IMG/VR virus record: IMGVR_UViG_3300037563_000004
Location: 1 to 20,297 of that record
Strand: one strand, 5' to 3'
Length of the DNA: 20,297 bases
Source: a virus
Of the stretch, positions 1 to 7,448 are shown piece by piece. A model generated the notes under the pieces. That model did not search any database, had not been told where the DNA came from, and worked only from the letters and a program-made list of their open reading frames with translations. The translations under genes were made by a program, and so were the position numbers. How positions within the stretch are numbered: the stretch's first letter is position 1; each line of letters starts with the position of its first letter.

Positions 1-1055
1 TGACAGCTACCCGCTACAATCTGCCGTGAGTCACCCATATCCACAAGCGTTTTTCCTGCCAGTGGGCTGACATACCCACCCCCGCCGCCAGTGCTTGCAA
101 TGCTGACTGTGCTTCCAACAGTGCTGACCGCTATGCCTGCCCCGGCTGCTATCGTTACTGCAGTGGTGACGCCGTTGACGCTGGGTACTCCCCCGCCGCC
201 GCCAGAAATAGCTACAGGTGATTGAGAAGTAGTAAGTCCTTTTTCATTTACCGTAACTTGACAAACATGTGTAGAGTCTCCACAAGTACCTGGGCTACTA
301 TTTACAGTAGCTAATGTAGCTGCTTGAGAACCTGTACCAGGACCAGCAAGTACATCACCACTAAGTTGATTAAGACCACCACCGCTAGGAGTAGAGCAAG
401 TACCATCAAATTTTAGATAACCACTAGTACAACTACCACTAGCCCATAAAGCTACGATATAGGAAAAGTTTTCTGTAGTCCAAGCAGATCCAGTAGATAC
501 CGCAATTCCAGCAGGAGGATATGGAAATGCCCCAGCTGAAATAGCTACAGGAGTGCAAGCTACTGTTTGTCCTTTTCCATTAACTATAATTTGACCTACA
601 TGGGTAGAGTCCCCACAAGTACCTGGACTACTATTTACAGTAGTTAAAGTAATGGTTTGTAGTCCAGAACCAGGACCAGCTACTGCATCTCCATTAAGTT
701 GGTTTATGCCACCGGCACTAGCTGGGAGAATTTGCCAGACCCCTGCATTACAAATATAACCAACATAAGGAGAAGATGTGATGTTGAAGTACATCTGACC
801 TTGATTACCTGTACTACAGGTAACCGTAGGAGACCCAGCCTCGAACACCGGTTTAAGAGGGAAACCTAAGCAAGCACTCGGTAGTGTTCCACCAATTAAA
901 CTATCTAAAAGATTAAAGTTATAGTTAAGAGGAAAATTCCAGTTAGTACTACCATTAGCTGGTATTTCAAGTCCGCAGTTAGGGGTAAGAATAAACTGAG
1001 CATGAGCTGCTCCTACCGATAAAATAAAAGCTAGAAGCACCAGAAACTTACGCAT
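1..1055 (-). CDS. Exported fibre-like protein with probable SGNH hydrolase domain (3' end beyond window)
   Basis: The frame is open from its start to the window edge (about 351 residues, no stop). Two ATGs are adjacent at 1058 and 1055; the SD AAGGAG lies 3 nt from the first and 6 nt from the second, so I chose 1055. The N-terminus MRKFLVLLAFILSVGAAHA followed by Q is a textbook Sec signal peptide with an AHA cleavage site. Two 56-residue repeats follow, of the GDV..GxGTGS..TLATVN....VNxKGL type known from phage tail fibres, then a glycine run, a VNGVTTAVTI-type beta segment, a second glycine run, and the motif GKTLVDMGDSR, which resembles block I (GDS) of SGNH/GDSL hydrolases. From this I infer a carbohydrate-active distal fibre or secreted esterase. 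It follows the tail fibre gene by 10 bases. A signal peptide is odd for a virion protein, and the first 203 bases are much GC-richer than the rest. The hydrolase call rests on one short motif. Confidence 0.75.
   Translation of the reverse strand, partial: MRKFLVLLAFILSVGAAHAQFILTPNCGLEIPANGSTNWNFPLNYNFNLLDSLIGGTLPSACLGFPLKPVFEAGSPTVTCSTGNQGQMYFNITSSPYVGYICNAGVWQILPASAGGINQLNGDAVAGPGSGLQTITLTTVNSSPGTCGDSTHVGQIIVNGKGQTVACTPVAISAGAFPYPPAGIAVSTGSAWTTENFSYIVALWASGSCTSGYLKFDGTCSTPSGGGLNQLSGDVLAGPGTGSQAATLATVNSSPGTCGDSTHVCQVTVNEKGLTTSQSPVAISGGGGGVPSVNGVTTAVTIAAGAGIAVSTVGSTVSIASTGGGGGYVSPLAGKTLVDMGDSRQIVAGSC
204..371 (-). repeat. Fibre repeat, copy 2 (56 codons)
   Basis: This is the second of two in-frame 168-base repeats in the exported fibre-like gene. 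It begins NQLSGDVLAGPG and ends SPVAIS. It shares the segment TVNSSPGTCGDSTHV exactly with copy 1. The GC-rich part of the gene starts at the very next codon. Confidence 0.85.
537..704 (-). repeat. Fibre repeat, copy 1 (56 codons)
   Basis: This is the first in-frame 168-base repeat, beginning NQLNGDAVAGPG and ending TPVAIS. The copies are equal in length and diverge most in the middle and near the end. Their pattern matches a repeat widespread in phage tail fibres, but here it carries cysteines (GTCGDS, and one further Cys at different positions in each copy), unusual for cytoplasmically folded fibres. Confidence 0.85.
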
Positions 1056-1065
1056 CATTTTCTCC

Positions 1066-2025
1066 TTAGCTGCCATTACCAATCGCTATCCAGTTTGCTG
1101 ACATCCCAGTTAGATTATTTTGATGAATATTAAAACCAGAAGTAGTAATACCATTAACTGTAAGAAATCCAGTATCCCCACTAGGATAAACAACAGTTAC
1201 AACAATACTTAAGTTTATTGTATTAGCAAAAGCTATAGGAAATGTGACTACAAAATCACCACCTCCTAATGAGACGTTACCATTACGTTGTGTTAATTCT
1301 CCAGTTGGGTCCTTAACCCATGCTCCATTAGAATTACTACCTGAAGTAAATGACCCCGCAATAGCAGCATCAACAAAGGCTGTTGTGGCTGCATTTGTGG
1401 TATTATCTCCAGGAGATCTAGTGGGGCACACGAGACCTCCAGTAGCAAATGTGCCGTTATTAGATATAACTGGGGAAGCCGCTCTACCGTTCAATCCAGT
1501 ATCTATATCAAATACTATAACACTAACAGAATTAGGAGTAGGGTCAGGCTGTAAACCACCGAAAAATGTTCCTGGCCAAGTAACTATATGGCCACCAGCA
1601 GAATCTTGCACAAATATAAAAATTAAAGATTGACCAGCCGCGACTCCTGTTACTGTTAAAGTAGTATTACCAGCTAAAGATATTTGAAAACCTATAAAAG
1701 CAGCAGCATCACAAGTAATAGCAGAAGAATAAGATATAGAGTCCAAACCACTAGCTATATCAGCTGTAGTTCTAATAGCTGCTAATACACTAGTTAATGT
1801 AGCTAAATTAGTATCATTAACAGTAAAACCTTTAGCGGCCATCATCTGCATTAAAGCCGTGATACCCACACTAACTTGATAAAATAATTTATTACCAGTT
1901 GCTGATGGAAAAGCTACACCATTAGGAGCCCCACCAACCCTCTGAGAATCTGAAGCATAAGCAGCATCAGATTCTTGATTAATTTGTGATGGATTCCAAG
2001 GAACGAAATTAGTACTTCCTGGCAT
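1066..2025 (-). CDS. Tail fibre / receptor-binding protein with gp53-like C-terminal domain
   Basis: This 319-residue protein is placed like a tail fibre, directly after the last baseplate gene. The N-terminal third (about 1-90: NFVPWNP, then a helical stretch through MQMMAAKG) resembles baseplate-attachment regions of phage fibres. The centre is beta-rich, and PGDNTTNAATTAFV (about 203-217) is a motif recurrent in phage fibres. The C-terminal 80 residues (GAWVKDPTGELTQRNG, then FVVTFPIAF, ending ANWIAIGNGS) fit the putative tail fibre gp53-like C-terminal fold, a receptor-binding tip with a terminal W-I-A-I-G strand. The SD AGGAG is 6 nt before the ATG. The TAA stop overlaps the SD of the following exported gene, so the two are probably co-translated. 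The family call is from motif memory; the receptor is unknown. Confidence 0.8.
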   Translation of the reverse strand: MPGSTNFVPWNPSQINQESDAAYASDSQRVGGAPNGVAFPSATGNKLFYQVSVGITALMQMMAAKGFTVNDTNLATLTSVLAAIRTTADIASGLDSISYSSAITCDAAAFIGFQISLAGNTTLTVTGVAAGQSLIFIFVQDSAGGHIVTWPGTFFGGLQPDPTPNSVSVIVFDIDTGLNGRAASPVISNNGTFATGGLVCPTRSPGDNTTNAATTAFVDAAIAGSFTSGSNSNGAWVKDPTGELTQRNGNVSLGGGDFVVTFPIAFANTINLSIVVTVVYPSGDTGFLTVNGITTSGFNIHQNNLTGMSANWIAIGNGS

Positions 2026-2034
2026 GATATTCTC

Positions 2035-2619
2035 CTATGACCATTTTCCTGTATCCCATCCGGCTATGAATCCATTTTCTAGGTCAAACCCGAAGAACGG
2101 AAGTTCTCCGAAATTATAGGTATATTCAACAGTTTGAGGTCTAGGAACAATCATTCCATTAGTTATTAAATCCTGAATTATAGAAGTAAATGGTCCTGTA
2201 ACTAGAATATTGGCCGTCATATTTTGGTTATCTTGAATAGTTATATGGCCACCAGAGAATAACTCATTCCATATAGGATAGAGACTTCCTATCTTACCAT
2301 CCCACTGATTATTAGCAATAGTAGCTCTGATTAGAATTCTATAAGTAGTGTCATCTAGAACTGGACTAACACCAAATCTAGGCTGAAAAGGAACAACTCT
2401 AGAAACCCCTACTATTACTCCTAAAGTATCTAACTGAACTCCTACCGCATAATTAAGGTCAAACGCTGAACTAATAGTTTCTAGACAGTTGCTGATGTCA
2501 TTAGCTATATTAAGGACCGCCAATAACCATTGATTGAATTTTTCTGTAGTCTTATACTCTGACGTTAAAAGGTTCTGGTAATAACCAGGAGGAAGAGATT
2601 GAACAGGAAAAGTAGCCAT
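2035..2619 (-). CDS. DUF2612 baseplate protein
   Basis: This 194-residue protein matches the DUF2612 pattern: an N-terminal helical part with YYQNLLTSEY, then LNYAVGVQLDTLGVIVGVSR (about 55-75), then LDDTTYRILIRATIANNQWDG (about 88-108). In contractile-tail phages this family follows the J wedge protein and is thought to link baseplate wedge and fibre, like Mu gp48 or P2 gpI. The C-terminus (FGFDLENGFIAGWDTGKW) is typical of the family. Its ATG overlaps the J stop by one base (TGATG), indicating translational coupling. The fibre gene follows after 9 bases. The role is inferred from position and family. Confidence 0.85.
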   Translation of the reverse strand: MATFPVQSLPPGYYQNLLTSEYKTTEKFNQWLLAVLNIANDISNCLETISSAFDLNYAVGVQLDTLGVIVGVSRVVPFQPRFGVSPVLDDTTYRILIRATIANNQWDGKIGSLYPIWNELFSGGHITIQDNQNMTANILVTGPFTSIIQDLITNGMIVPRPQTVEYTYNFGELPFFGFDLENGFIAGWDTGKWS

Positions 2620-3821
2620 CAGTATATCACCGTCAGTATTACATCAGCTGAGATTCCTGTAGCTACTTGAAAGAAATCTAAAACGATGTCAGTTGTTCCT
2701 ACTGGAGAAGCAGTAATACCTAAAGTAAGAGCTCTGATGGAGAATAGTGGCTGAAGAGGGTTAGGTATAACAGATAAAGCGGCACCATATAATGAGGATT
2801 GAAGTATCTCTTCTCCAATACTAAGACTATTTAGATAGGTTACTATAGCGGCTACGATAGCAGCTTGAGTGGCTGTGGTAAAACCAGCATTAAGACCATG
2901 TACACTCAAACTAACAAAAATAGGAACATATACTCGTCTCACAAAGCCTATATTAGTTACCGCAGTTGAATTAGGATCTGTTACAGGAACTATAGTCATT
3001 GTAGGGACAGTAGCCCCTTGAGTATTAGGTCCTATTCCTCTATTATTATATATAGCAGTAGCAATGTCTAAGTCTGCCCCACCTTCAACTACGCATGTAA
3101 GAGAGTGACTTTCATTGCCATAACTGTCAGTAACTGAGGTCTGATTTTCTAATATATTAGTTCTAGTAACTCCACTAACAGCCTCAACATCAGCCTGAGT
3201 TCCAGCTAATCTAGTAGAGGATGGGAGAGCAACAGATACTACTTGACGAGACCGTAAATTAGAATCTGATTCTACTGGAGTACCTACAACCGCAGGACCT
3301 GGGTTAGTCACAGAAGTCCAACCAGCCGTAAACCCTCCAACAGGATTAGTTACTGTATTTGGATTAGCACTAATAGCCCCGCTCTGTTGACATATAGCAC
3401 TAACACTAACCGTACCACCTGAACCAATAGGTGCTGTAGATGGTAATGACCATAGAATACCATTAGCATCAGAAACTACCCCATTATTTATAACTGTCCC
3501 AGATGTACCAGTAAGAACTAATACAACTGAAGAAGATGTGGAAGAAAGACGAGTTATTCCATTAAGTTCAACTACTGAATCTAGATCTGACCCTATAGCT
3601 GTCATAGGAGATCTAGAGTTATATGATAGTTGACAGAGCCCCATGTTGTCATTTAGTTTAAGTGCTATAGAAGAAATCCACTGAAAATCAGCCGCGTCAT
3701 TACCTAGATAAGTAGAGGCCCCATAGATAGACTTATAGCTAGCTACTAGAGACGCTAATATGTCCGAGAATTGAGGTACGGACAAACCAGCAGCGGTAAT
3801 AACTGGAGGAAAATAGGCCAT
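2619..3821 (-). CDS. Baseplate wedge protein J-like
   Basis: This 400-residue protein has the layout of the baseplate J-like family (P2 gpJ, Mu gp47, T4 gp6). The N-terminal helical segment (about 1-90) includes DFQWISSIALKLND and SRSPMTAIGSDLDSVVELNG, the conserved J signature. A beta-rich middle contains GVVSDANGILWSLP and a GTPVESDSNLRSRQ motif (about 180-195). The C-terminal part contains GAALSVIPNP. Such proteins form the dimeric wedge that surrounds the hub and opens at contraction. It sits between the gp25-like protein and DUF2612, the standard order. A GAGAG SD is 3-4 nt before the ATG, somewhat close. Length is normal for the family. Confidence 0.9.
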   Translation of the reverse strand: MAYFPPVITAAGLSVPQFSDILASLVASYKSIYGASTYLGNDAADFQWISSIALKLNDNMGLCQLSYNSRSPMTAIGSDLDSVVELNGITRLSSTSSSVVLVLTGTSGTVINNGVVSDANGILWSLPSTAPIGSGGTVSVSAICQQSGAISANPNTVTNPVGGFTAGWTSVTNPGPAVVGTPVESDSNLRSRQVVSVALPSSTRLAGTQADVEAVSGVTRTNILENQTSVTDSYGNESHSLTCVVEGGADLDIATAIYNNRGIGPNTQGATVPTMTIVPVTDPNSTAVTNIGFVRRVYVPIFVSLSVHGLNAGFTTATQAAIVAAIVTYLNSLSIGEEILQSSLYGAALSVIPNPLQPLFSIRALTLGITASPVGTTDIVLDFFQVATGISADVILTVIY

Positions 3822-3834
3822 TATCTCTCTTCCA

Positions 3835-4230
3835 TTACGATGATAGGGCTAGTGTAGCTGATGCACCAGGGGTATTGGTTACGAAAACCGTACCAAACTG
3901 AGTCTCAACTTGAGCTTTAAAGGAAAAACTTCTATTCAAATAGGAAGCTGATATAGAACTTATTCCAGTTACATAAGGGGTTCCTGTTATTCTAGCTGAT
4001 ATAAGATTGATGATAATCTGAAGACTACGTTGACTACCAGAAGCTCCTAGAATAGATTGAAATAAAGGTAGTCCATCTAATAGATTCAGAAACCATTCAC
4101 CCTGAAATAATAAAAGTCTAGTCTTAACGATTTGAGTAACAGCAGCAAGATCAGATATAAAGTTATTCTGACCATTACCCTGTAGAGGGTCTCCATTAGG
4201 TCCTAAGGCTCTTACTGTAATAGTAGCCAT
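3835..4230 (-). CDS. gp25-like baseplate wedge protein (W-like)
   Basis: This 131-residue protein has the signature of the gp25/W family: TQIVKTRLLLFQGEWFLNLLDGLPLF (about 32-58; GEWFLN and GLPLFQSILG are the key stretches). This family initiates sheath polymerisation on the baseplate. The C-terminal half (SISASYLNRSFSFKAQVET) is a beta-hairpin region in the usual place. The N-terminal 20 residues carry the glycine-rich GPNGDPLQGNGQNNFISD seen in small baseplates. The ATG shares one base with the spike gene stop (TAATG), so translation is coupled. Confidence 0.85.
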   Translation of the reverse strand: MATITVRALGPNGDPLQGNGQNNFISDLAAVTQIVKTRLLLFQGEWFLNLLDGLPLFQSILGASGSQRSLQIIINLISARITGTPYVTGISSISASYLNRSFSFKAQVETQFGTVFVTNTPGASATLALSS

Positions 4231-4949
4231 TATTGAGCCTCCAATACCGTAGTCTCGGAATTAATAGGCATAACAGGACCAATGTACCCCAATCCTACTA
4301 GAAAAGGTTGAATGTGATTCTTATACCATTGAAACCAATTATCATTAACTAAAGCTAGTGGGACTCCACTAGTGTTTTGCTGAATACTAACTAATGGGGC
4401 TGTAATCGTAACTCCATCAGTAGATAGGTCTATTATCACCGTCTGATCATCAGACCTTATCTGCATAGATGTAGTAGAGTAGTTTTCTAATACATTAGGT
4501 TGAGACCATGGTCCGAATAAAGCAAAAGCGTCAGAAAGATCGTGTCTACGTCTATCAAACTGAGATTGAACACCACCACTCTGCCACCAACCATCTATAC
4601 AAGAATCAGCAAATATGAGAAGACATTCAGTTCCTTTTACTATAGGTAAAGTTATAGACCACCCAGGAACTCTCATCATTATAATAGGTACATCTTGTAT
4701 AGGAGCAATAGCTACTTTAGTGGGTATATTCTGAGTAGTATTAAGGGTACCATCAGCAAAAGGAGGTAATCCAGGAGGAGGTAAAAGAACCTCTTCCATA
4801 ATAGCTGGTTGAACTACACAAGTTTGCTTTACTGGATCGAAGGATACTACTATACCAGGAGTAGCACACCTAAGCATACAAGCCCATTGCCACGCTGCTC
4901 CTAATATAGGTTCAGTGGCTAAAGCTAGACGCTGTTGTACAGAATACAT
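4230..4949 (-). CDS. Baseplate central spike, gp138 N-terminal (OB-fold) family
   Basis: This 239-residue protein fits the short gp138-type central spike that caps the tail tube and pierces the outer membrane. An N-terminal helix (1-28) is followed by an OB-fold from about 30, with PGIVVSFDPVKQTCVVQP, then VPIIMMRVPGWSITLPIVKG (87-106), CLLIFADSCIDGWWQSGG (109-126) and the family motif RRRHDLSDAFALFG (133-146). A beta-helical tip region follows (about 160-200, DDQTVIIDLSTDGVTITAP). No lysozyme domain is present; the muralytic activity of this virion may instead sit in the tape measure. The start has AGGTGA 4-5 nt upstream. Confidence 0.88.
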   Translation of the reverse strand: MYSVQQRLALATEPILGAAWQWACMLRCATPGIVVSFDPVKQTCVVQPAIMEEVLLPPPGLPPFADGTLNTTQNIPTKVAIAPIQDVPIIMMRVPGWSITLPIVKGTECLLIFADSCIDGWWQSGGVQSQFDRRRHDLSDAFALFGPWSQPNVLENYSTTSMQIRSDDQTVIIDLSTDGVTITAPLVSIQQNTSGVPLALVNDNWFQWYKNHIQPFLVGLGYIGPVMPINSETTVLEAQ

Positions 4950-4959
4950 AATTCACCTA

Positions 4960-5052
4960 TTATTTTATTCCCATTCTTCTATCAATTTCATTGCCGTATT
5001 CTTCTGAATTTAGTGGCGTTTTAGGTTTGAGACTCTTAAGTCTAGCGCTTCT
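4960..5052 (-). other. -1 frame open segment that could extend the 42-codon ORF
   Basis: This frame is open between a TGA at 5053-5055 and a TAA at 4960-4962. It encodes a protein-like tail ending PKTPLNSEEYGNEIDRRMGIK. It has no ATG of its own before the region of interest, lies exactly one base back (-1) from the 42-codon ORF, and ends 10 bases before the spike ATG, where a gene should end in this tightly packed operon. A CTAAAAC run at 5018-5024 (codons CTA AAA C) could allow slippage on AAA. Either a programmed frameshift or a one-base change could explain it. A 59-residue product would result. Confidence 0.4.
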
Positions 5053-5138
5053 TCAAATTTACGCTTTCTCCACTCAGTTTGTCCACCCGAATCACATCCT
5101 AATGAACCGAAAACACTCTGTCCACCATCAATAGCCAT
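5010..5138 (-). CDS. Small hypothetical protein (42 codons), possibly frameshifted to 59
   Basis: The only ORF in the 209-base space between hub and spike genes begins MAIDGGQSVFGSLGCDSGGQ and continues with a charged helix-like stretch (TEWRKRKFEEALDLRVSNL) before a TAA at 5010. Upstream lies a GAG-rich tract (GTGAGAGAGT ATG) that can serve as a weak SD. It starts 20 bases after the hub stop. I do not recognise a family. Its place suggests a minor baseplate or assembly protein. Stopping at 5010 would leave 60 untranslated bases before the spike gene, unusual here, whereas the -1 frame fills exactly that space. Confidence 0.5.
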   Translation of the reverse strand: MAIDGGQSVFGSLGCDSGGQTEWRKRKFEEALDLRVSNLKRH

Positions 5139-5158
5139 ACTCTCTCACTACCTCTCTC

Positions 5159-6226
5159 TTATTGGCTAGTATCAGACTGTTTAGAAACTCCTAACAACAG
5201 AAGCATATCTTGAACCTGTGATATTCCTGTTATATCAGAATACCATGCATTACCTCTAGTATCTCCAGTAAACCGTACTCCAATTACAGCGTATTGATTA
5301 GCTAATGGCCTTGGAGGCGTGGACCCTTGAGGAACAGGAAAAGCTATGGGGGCTTGACGAACATACTGAAGCATCACTGCAACTTGGTTTAGTGGGGCGA
5401 CTACTTGAACATTAGGGTCTAGTAGAACTCTGAAGTCTACCCCAAGCTGCGTCTGTTGCGGTTGTCCTATTAAACTTAATGTTACGTTCCCTATTCTTAC
5501 AGGAGGACCACCTTGAGGATTTACTGGAGCATATGTGGCTATAAGACTTCCTAATGGTTTACCTAAGTCATTTATATTCCACGTGTGACTATCAAAGAAT
5601 GATAGTAGGTTATTCTGATCAGCTATAGATTGAAGATAGTTGTGGGGGTTACCGAAGTAAGACTTACCTCTAGGTAACTGTGTAGTAGACGTAAGAATAC
5701 TCTTAACTTGAGAAGAATTTATATTTATAGGAGTTTTAGCATTCTCAGCTATAAACTTAGCTTGACTAAAGTTCGTGGATCTTAGAGGTAGAGTAGCGTT
5801 CATAAAATTCTGGACTGTAAGAGCTCTAGCAAGAACACAATGTAAAATAAGTCTTTGGTCTACTACATCAAGTCTATCTTGAATAGTATAGAAAACAGGA
5901 CCAGTCCATATAGCTGGTGGAGTTCCTCCTGGATAATCTGCTTGATATCCCGCGCATACCGTAACTATATCTCCTTCACTTATTATAAGATTATAAAGAT
6001 CTTGGCCTGCATTAGGTCCTGAAGGAATAGGTCCATTAGCATTATAAATAGCTATTTCCCCATGCCAGAATTCTGACCAAGCAACTTGCTGAATATCAAA
6101 AGTAAACCTTAAGGCTTCAGGCTCGAAAGTATCTGACGAAATTATTACAGTATCACCAGTAGTTTGAGATTTAACTGATAAAGAATAAGCTCTACCGAAA
6201 AATGGAGTAGTACTAGTGGCACTCAT
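5159..6226 (-). CDS. Baseplate hub protein
   Basis: This 355-residue protein lies between the plug and spike genes, the place of the hub (gp27/D-like) in simple contractile tails. Beta-rich N-terminal stretches include LRFTFDIQQVAWSEFWHGEI and GDIVTVCAGYQ, followed by IWTGPVFYTIQDRLDVVDQR, a common hub pattern (spike-binding barrels). The C-terminal third contains NQVAVMLQYVRQAP and GNAWYSDITGISQV. A GTG at 6250 would add eight residues but has no SD; the ATG at 6226 overlaps the plug gene stop as ATGA, like other junctions here, so I start there. Hub proteins form a trimer joining tube and spike. The call rests mainly on position and fold pattern. Confidence 0.7.
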   Translation of the reverse strand: MSATSTTPFFGRAYSLSVKSQTTGDTVIISSDTFEPEALRFTFDIQQVAWSEFWHGEIAIYNANGPIPSGPNAGQDLYNLIISEGDIVTVCAGYQADYPGGTPPAIWTGPVFYTIQDRLDVVDQRLILHCVLARALTVQNFMNATLPLRSTNFSQAKFIAENAKTPININSSQVKSILTSTTQLPRGKSYFGNPHNYLQSIADQNNLLSFFDSHTWNINDLGKPLGSLIATYAPVNPQGGPPVRIGNVTLSLIGQPQQTQLGVDFRVLLDPNVQVVAPLNQVAVMLQYVRQAPIAFPVPQGSTPPRPLANQYAVIGVRFTGDTRGNAWYSDITGISQVQDMLLLLGVSKQSDTSQ

Positions 6227-6648
6227 ACTTTTGGGGTATCTCCAACCCACAGCTGAAAGTCTGTACCTAAATTAGTTTGGTTAGGATAATCTACACCTTC
6301 CATCCCAGCACCACCTCCGTAAGGTCCCTCACCGTAGAATCCTTCACCATAACCTATACCAGAGCCACCCTCTACTAGCAAGTTAGAGACATTTATAATA
6401 TACCAACTACCTATTTTAAGATATTTCTGCTGCTTGAGTATATTAGCTGCTGGATAAGAACCAGTAATCATCGGTACAGAGTCTATGAGAAGTTTATTAC
6501 TAGCATCTAATATAGTTAGTAGCCAATAACCAGCCATCGAGTTAAATCTAATAACTAAATTTAATGTTAGTGGAAGACCATCTACAGAAAGTTGAACAGT
6601 AAAAGACTGGTTAGGTGAGTTATTAAGAGGAATCATCTGTAACGACAT
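6223..6648 (-). CDS. Baseplate plug protein (Pam3 gp18-like)
   Basis: This 141-residue protein resembles the baseplate plug family described for cyanophage Pam3. It opens MIPLNNSPNQSFTVQLSVDG and has LNLVIRFNSMAGYWLLTILD (about 29-48), then LLIDSVPMITGSYP, the typical plug layout of one beta domain per chain. The C-terminal third has a glycine/aromatic stretch (GIGYGEGFYGEGPYGGG) and ends LGTDFQLWVGDTPKV. GGAGGA directly abuts the ATG at 6654 but stands 6 nt before the ATG at 6648, so the latter is chosen. It overlaps the hub start by 4 bases (ATGA). Confidence 0.75.
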   Translation of the reverse strand: MSLQMIPLNNSPNQSFTVQLSVDGLPLTLNLVIRFNSMAGYWLLTILDASNKLLIDSVPMITGSYPAANILKQQKYLKIGSWYIINVSNLLVEGGSGIGYGEGFYGEGPYGGGAGMEGVDYPNQTNLGTDFQLWVGDTPKV

Positions 6649-6659
6649 AACCATTCCTC

Positions 6660-7448
6660 CTAAGTATTTACTTGACTTAAAGCATTTGAACTAACGTCCC
6701 CAGCCCCTGGAACCTGAGGAAAAGTAGGAGTATTAGGGTATAAAGTAGATGGAATAACATTCTGAGCTACTTGAGAAGCATTAGGGGCTGTAGACTGAAT
6801 AACTCCTCCTGATGTTTGATCAGTAGTTTGAGGTAAAGCACTAGATGCTGTTTGAATTTGTACACTACCCGCAATAATCTCTTCTAGGGTAATGGTGGCT
6901 TTTAAGGCATGCAAAGTTTTATTATCATCAGGAGCACTCATATCCATGATGAGCATATTACTATAGGTATCTAATCTAGTAGTAATAGTAAATAAAGTTT
7001 TAGTAATAGCTAAATTCTTAAGTATCTGCCAAGCAGATACGCTCTTAGTTGCCGCTCCTACCCATACTCCTGCTGTAAATGAAGCCATAGCATCACTCAT
7101 ACCAATCTCTAGTATAAGTCTAGCGGGTTCCATGTAAGCATGATCTGATATATTAGCTCCAGTAAGTACAGGGTGCTGAGTCTTATGAACTCTTCTATTA
7201 TGTACAATTCTCATTACTGCATCAAATACATAATTAACAGCGGCAGAAGCCGGTTGGCCTGTAGTAGTACTAGATTTAGCAGGAACTGTAAGAATAGTTA
7301 AAGCTGGTTTAGAATACTGTAGAGGCGTCCATGGCCCACTAGAGGAAATACTTACATCATTCTGATCTTGTGAAGATCCAAATAGTATTTGCTCTGAAGT
7401 AGACGTAGCGATAGTTAATAGAGAAGGTAGTATTATTCCACTTCCCAT
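6660..7448 (-). CDS. Dit-like tail/baseplate protein
   Basis: This 262-residue protein carries the core of the Dit-like N-terminal family: AAVNYVFDAVMRIVHNRRVHKTQHPVLTGANISDHAYMEPARLILEIGMSDA (about 68-120, key residues HPV, ISDHAY, P-R-LILEIG). The centre continues WQILKNLAI and LLIMDMSAPDDNKTLHALKATITLEEI, typical of proteins that attach the hub to the last tube ring. The first 65 residues and last 60 are low-complexity, Ser/Thr/Gln/Pro-rich. The ATG shares a base with the tape-measure stop (TAATG), so the two are coupled. Stop TAG overlaps the plug SD. Confidence 0.75.
   Translation of the reverse strand: MGSGIILPSLLTIATSTSEQILFGSSQDQNDVSISSSGPWTPLQYSKPALTILTVPAKSSTTTGQPASAAVNYVFDAVMRIVHNRRVHKTQHPVLTGANISDHAYMEPARLILEIGMSDAMASFTAGVWVGAATKSVSAWQILKNLAITKTLFTITTRLDTYSNMLIMDMSAPDDNKTLHALKATITLEEIIAGSVQIQTASSALPQTTDQTSGGVIQSTAPNASQVAQNVIPSTLYPNTPTFPQVPGAGDVSSNALSQVNT

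Noticed and set aside
1244-1633. Plus-strand 129-codon frame opposite the tail fibre gene
   Set aside because: No recognisable domain, no SD, opposite strand to all other genes; a shadow of the beta-rich fibre gene.
6223-6250. GTG start at 6250 for the hub gene
   Set aside because: No SD precedes it, while ATG 6226 forms the ATGA overlap common in this operon.
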